This document shows positions 63,787-64,000 of a DNA stretch of 64,000 nt, piece by piece. The DNA comes from Ypsolopha sequella. Taxonomy: Eukaryota > Arthropoda > Insecta > Lepidoptera > Ypsolophidae. The first letter of the stretch is position 1. Each line of letters begins with the position of its first letter. Both the position numbers and the translations under genes were made by a program. Under the pieces are notes generated by a model. The model was given only the letters and a program-made list of their open reading frames with translations. It was not told where the DNA came from and searched no databases. The stretch lies in assembly GCA_934047225.1 (NCBI GenBank), contig CAKOHE010000114.1, forward strand, positions 248,001 to 312,000. Direction: 5' to 3'.

Positions 63787-63960
63787 ACAATGAGAGGACT
63801 CCAAGGATTATCTAATGAAATGGTGCACAAGATTGCTGAAGAAGAATTTTTAAAAGGACAGGCCATACAAGCTGACCGGTTAGTAAATCTTGGTCAAGCG
63901 CGACTCAGGGTGGAACAGCGCATCAATTCACCTGATACGCCGCTGTATGCTTTGGAACAG
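63787..63960 (+). CDS. Likely coding exon of an unidentified plus-strand gene
   Basis: A 174-bp segment (exactly 58 codons) lies between a CATTTTAG acceptor and a CAG/GTTTGA donor. The frame is open and starts and ends in phase 0: TMRGLQGLSNEMVHKIAEEE, FLKGQAIQADRLVNLGQARL, RVEQRINSPDTPLYALEQ. It is helical and charged, with ordinary coding composition unlike the flanking AT-rich DNA. I do not recognise the family. If the VWA8 5' exons lie further right, this exon is nested in a VWA8 intron on the opposite strand. Confidence 0.5.
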
Positions 63961-64000
63961 GTTTGATATAAAGCTTTACAGTTTGCGAATCAACTGATGC

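Overview
The window looks like moth or butterfly (Lepidoptera) nuclear DNA. It is AT-rich and intron-bearing. It carries an insect errantivirus, copia, BEL/Pao, mariner and CR1/jockey/RTE-like LINE remains, tRNA-derived SINEs, many short inverted-repeat elements (MITEs), and the interspersed repeat ending in a 'CTTGGCCGG' plus T-run tail that I associate with lepidopteran genomes. The order is inferred from repeat and protein character, not from a search. There is no CRISPR array, operon or bacterial feature.

Layout, left to right. 1-4332: a copia LTR retrotransposon on the minus strand, cut by the window edge. 4343-7361: repeats and a 1.1-kb terminal-inverted-repeat (TIR) element. 7362-13750: two abutting tandem arrays, a 43-bp minisatellite and then about 295 copies of an 18-bp HindIII-containing unit, both with higher-order periodicity. 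13864-24900: repeat relics and long stretches with nothing recognisable. 25022-31745: a nest of three insertions (LINE in LINE, with a TTAA-flanked 2.8-kb segment inside). 31880-35160: more repeat fragments. 35336-41311: an errantivirus with identical LTRs and a clean target duplication that has lost its reverse-transcriptase core. It sits inside what may be a small host exon.

44832-58152 (minus strand): seven consecutive coding exons of VWA8, a giant AAA+/MoxR-type ATPase with a C-terminal von Willebrand A domain, which is mitochondrial in animals. The exons join in phase and contain two Walker A loops. Exon 46728-45826 carries a one-base deletion that breaks the frame. Earlier exons should lie right of the window and later ones left of 44832; I did not find them. 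The introns hold a mariner, LINEs, SINEs and at least eight distinct MITEs or foldbacks.

58153-64000: intronic repeat remains (SINE split by a MITE, LINE and BEL/Pao pieces), a 42-bp tandem array split by a LINE 3' end, and at the right edge a likely plus-strand exon of unknown identity.

VWA8 is the only gene I can name with confidence. The points most worth following up are the RT-less but recently mobile errantivirus, the higher-order 18-bp array, the VWA8 frameshift, and the TIR element with subterminal repeats and a basic exon remnant.
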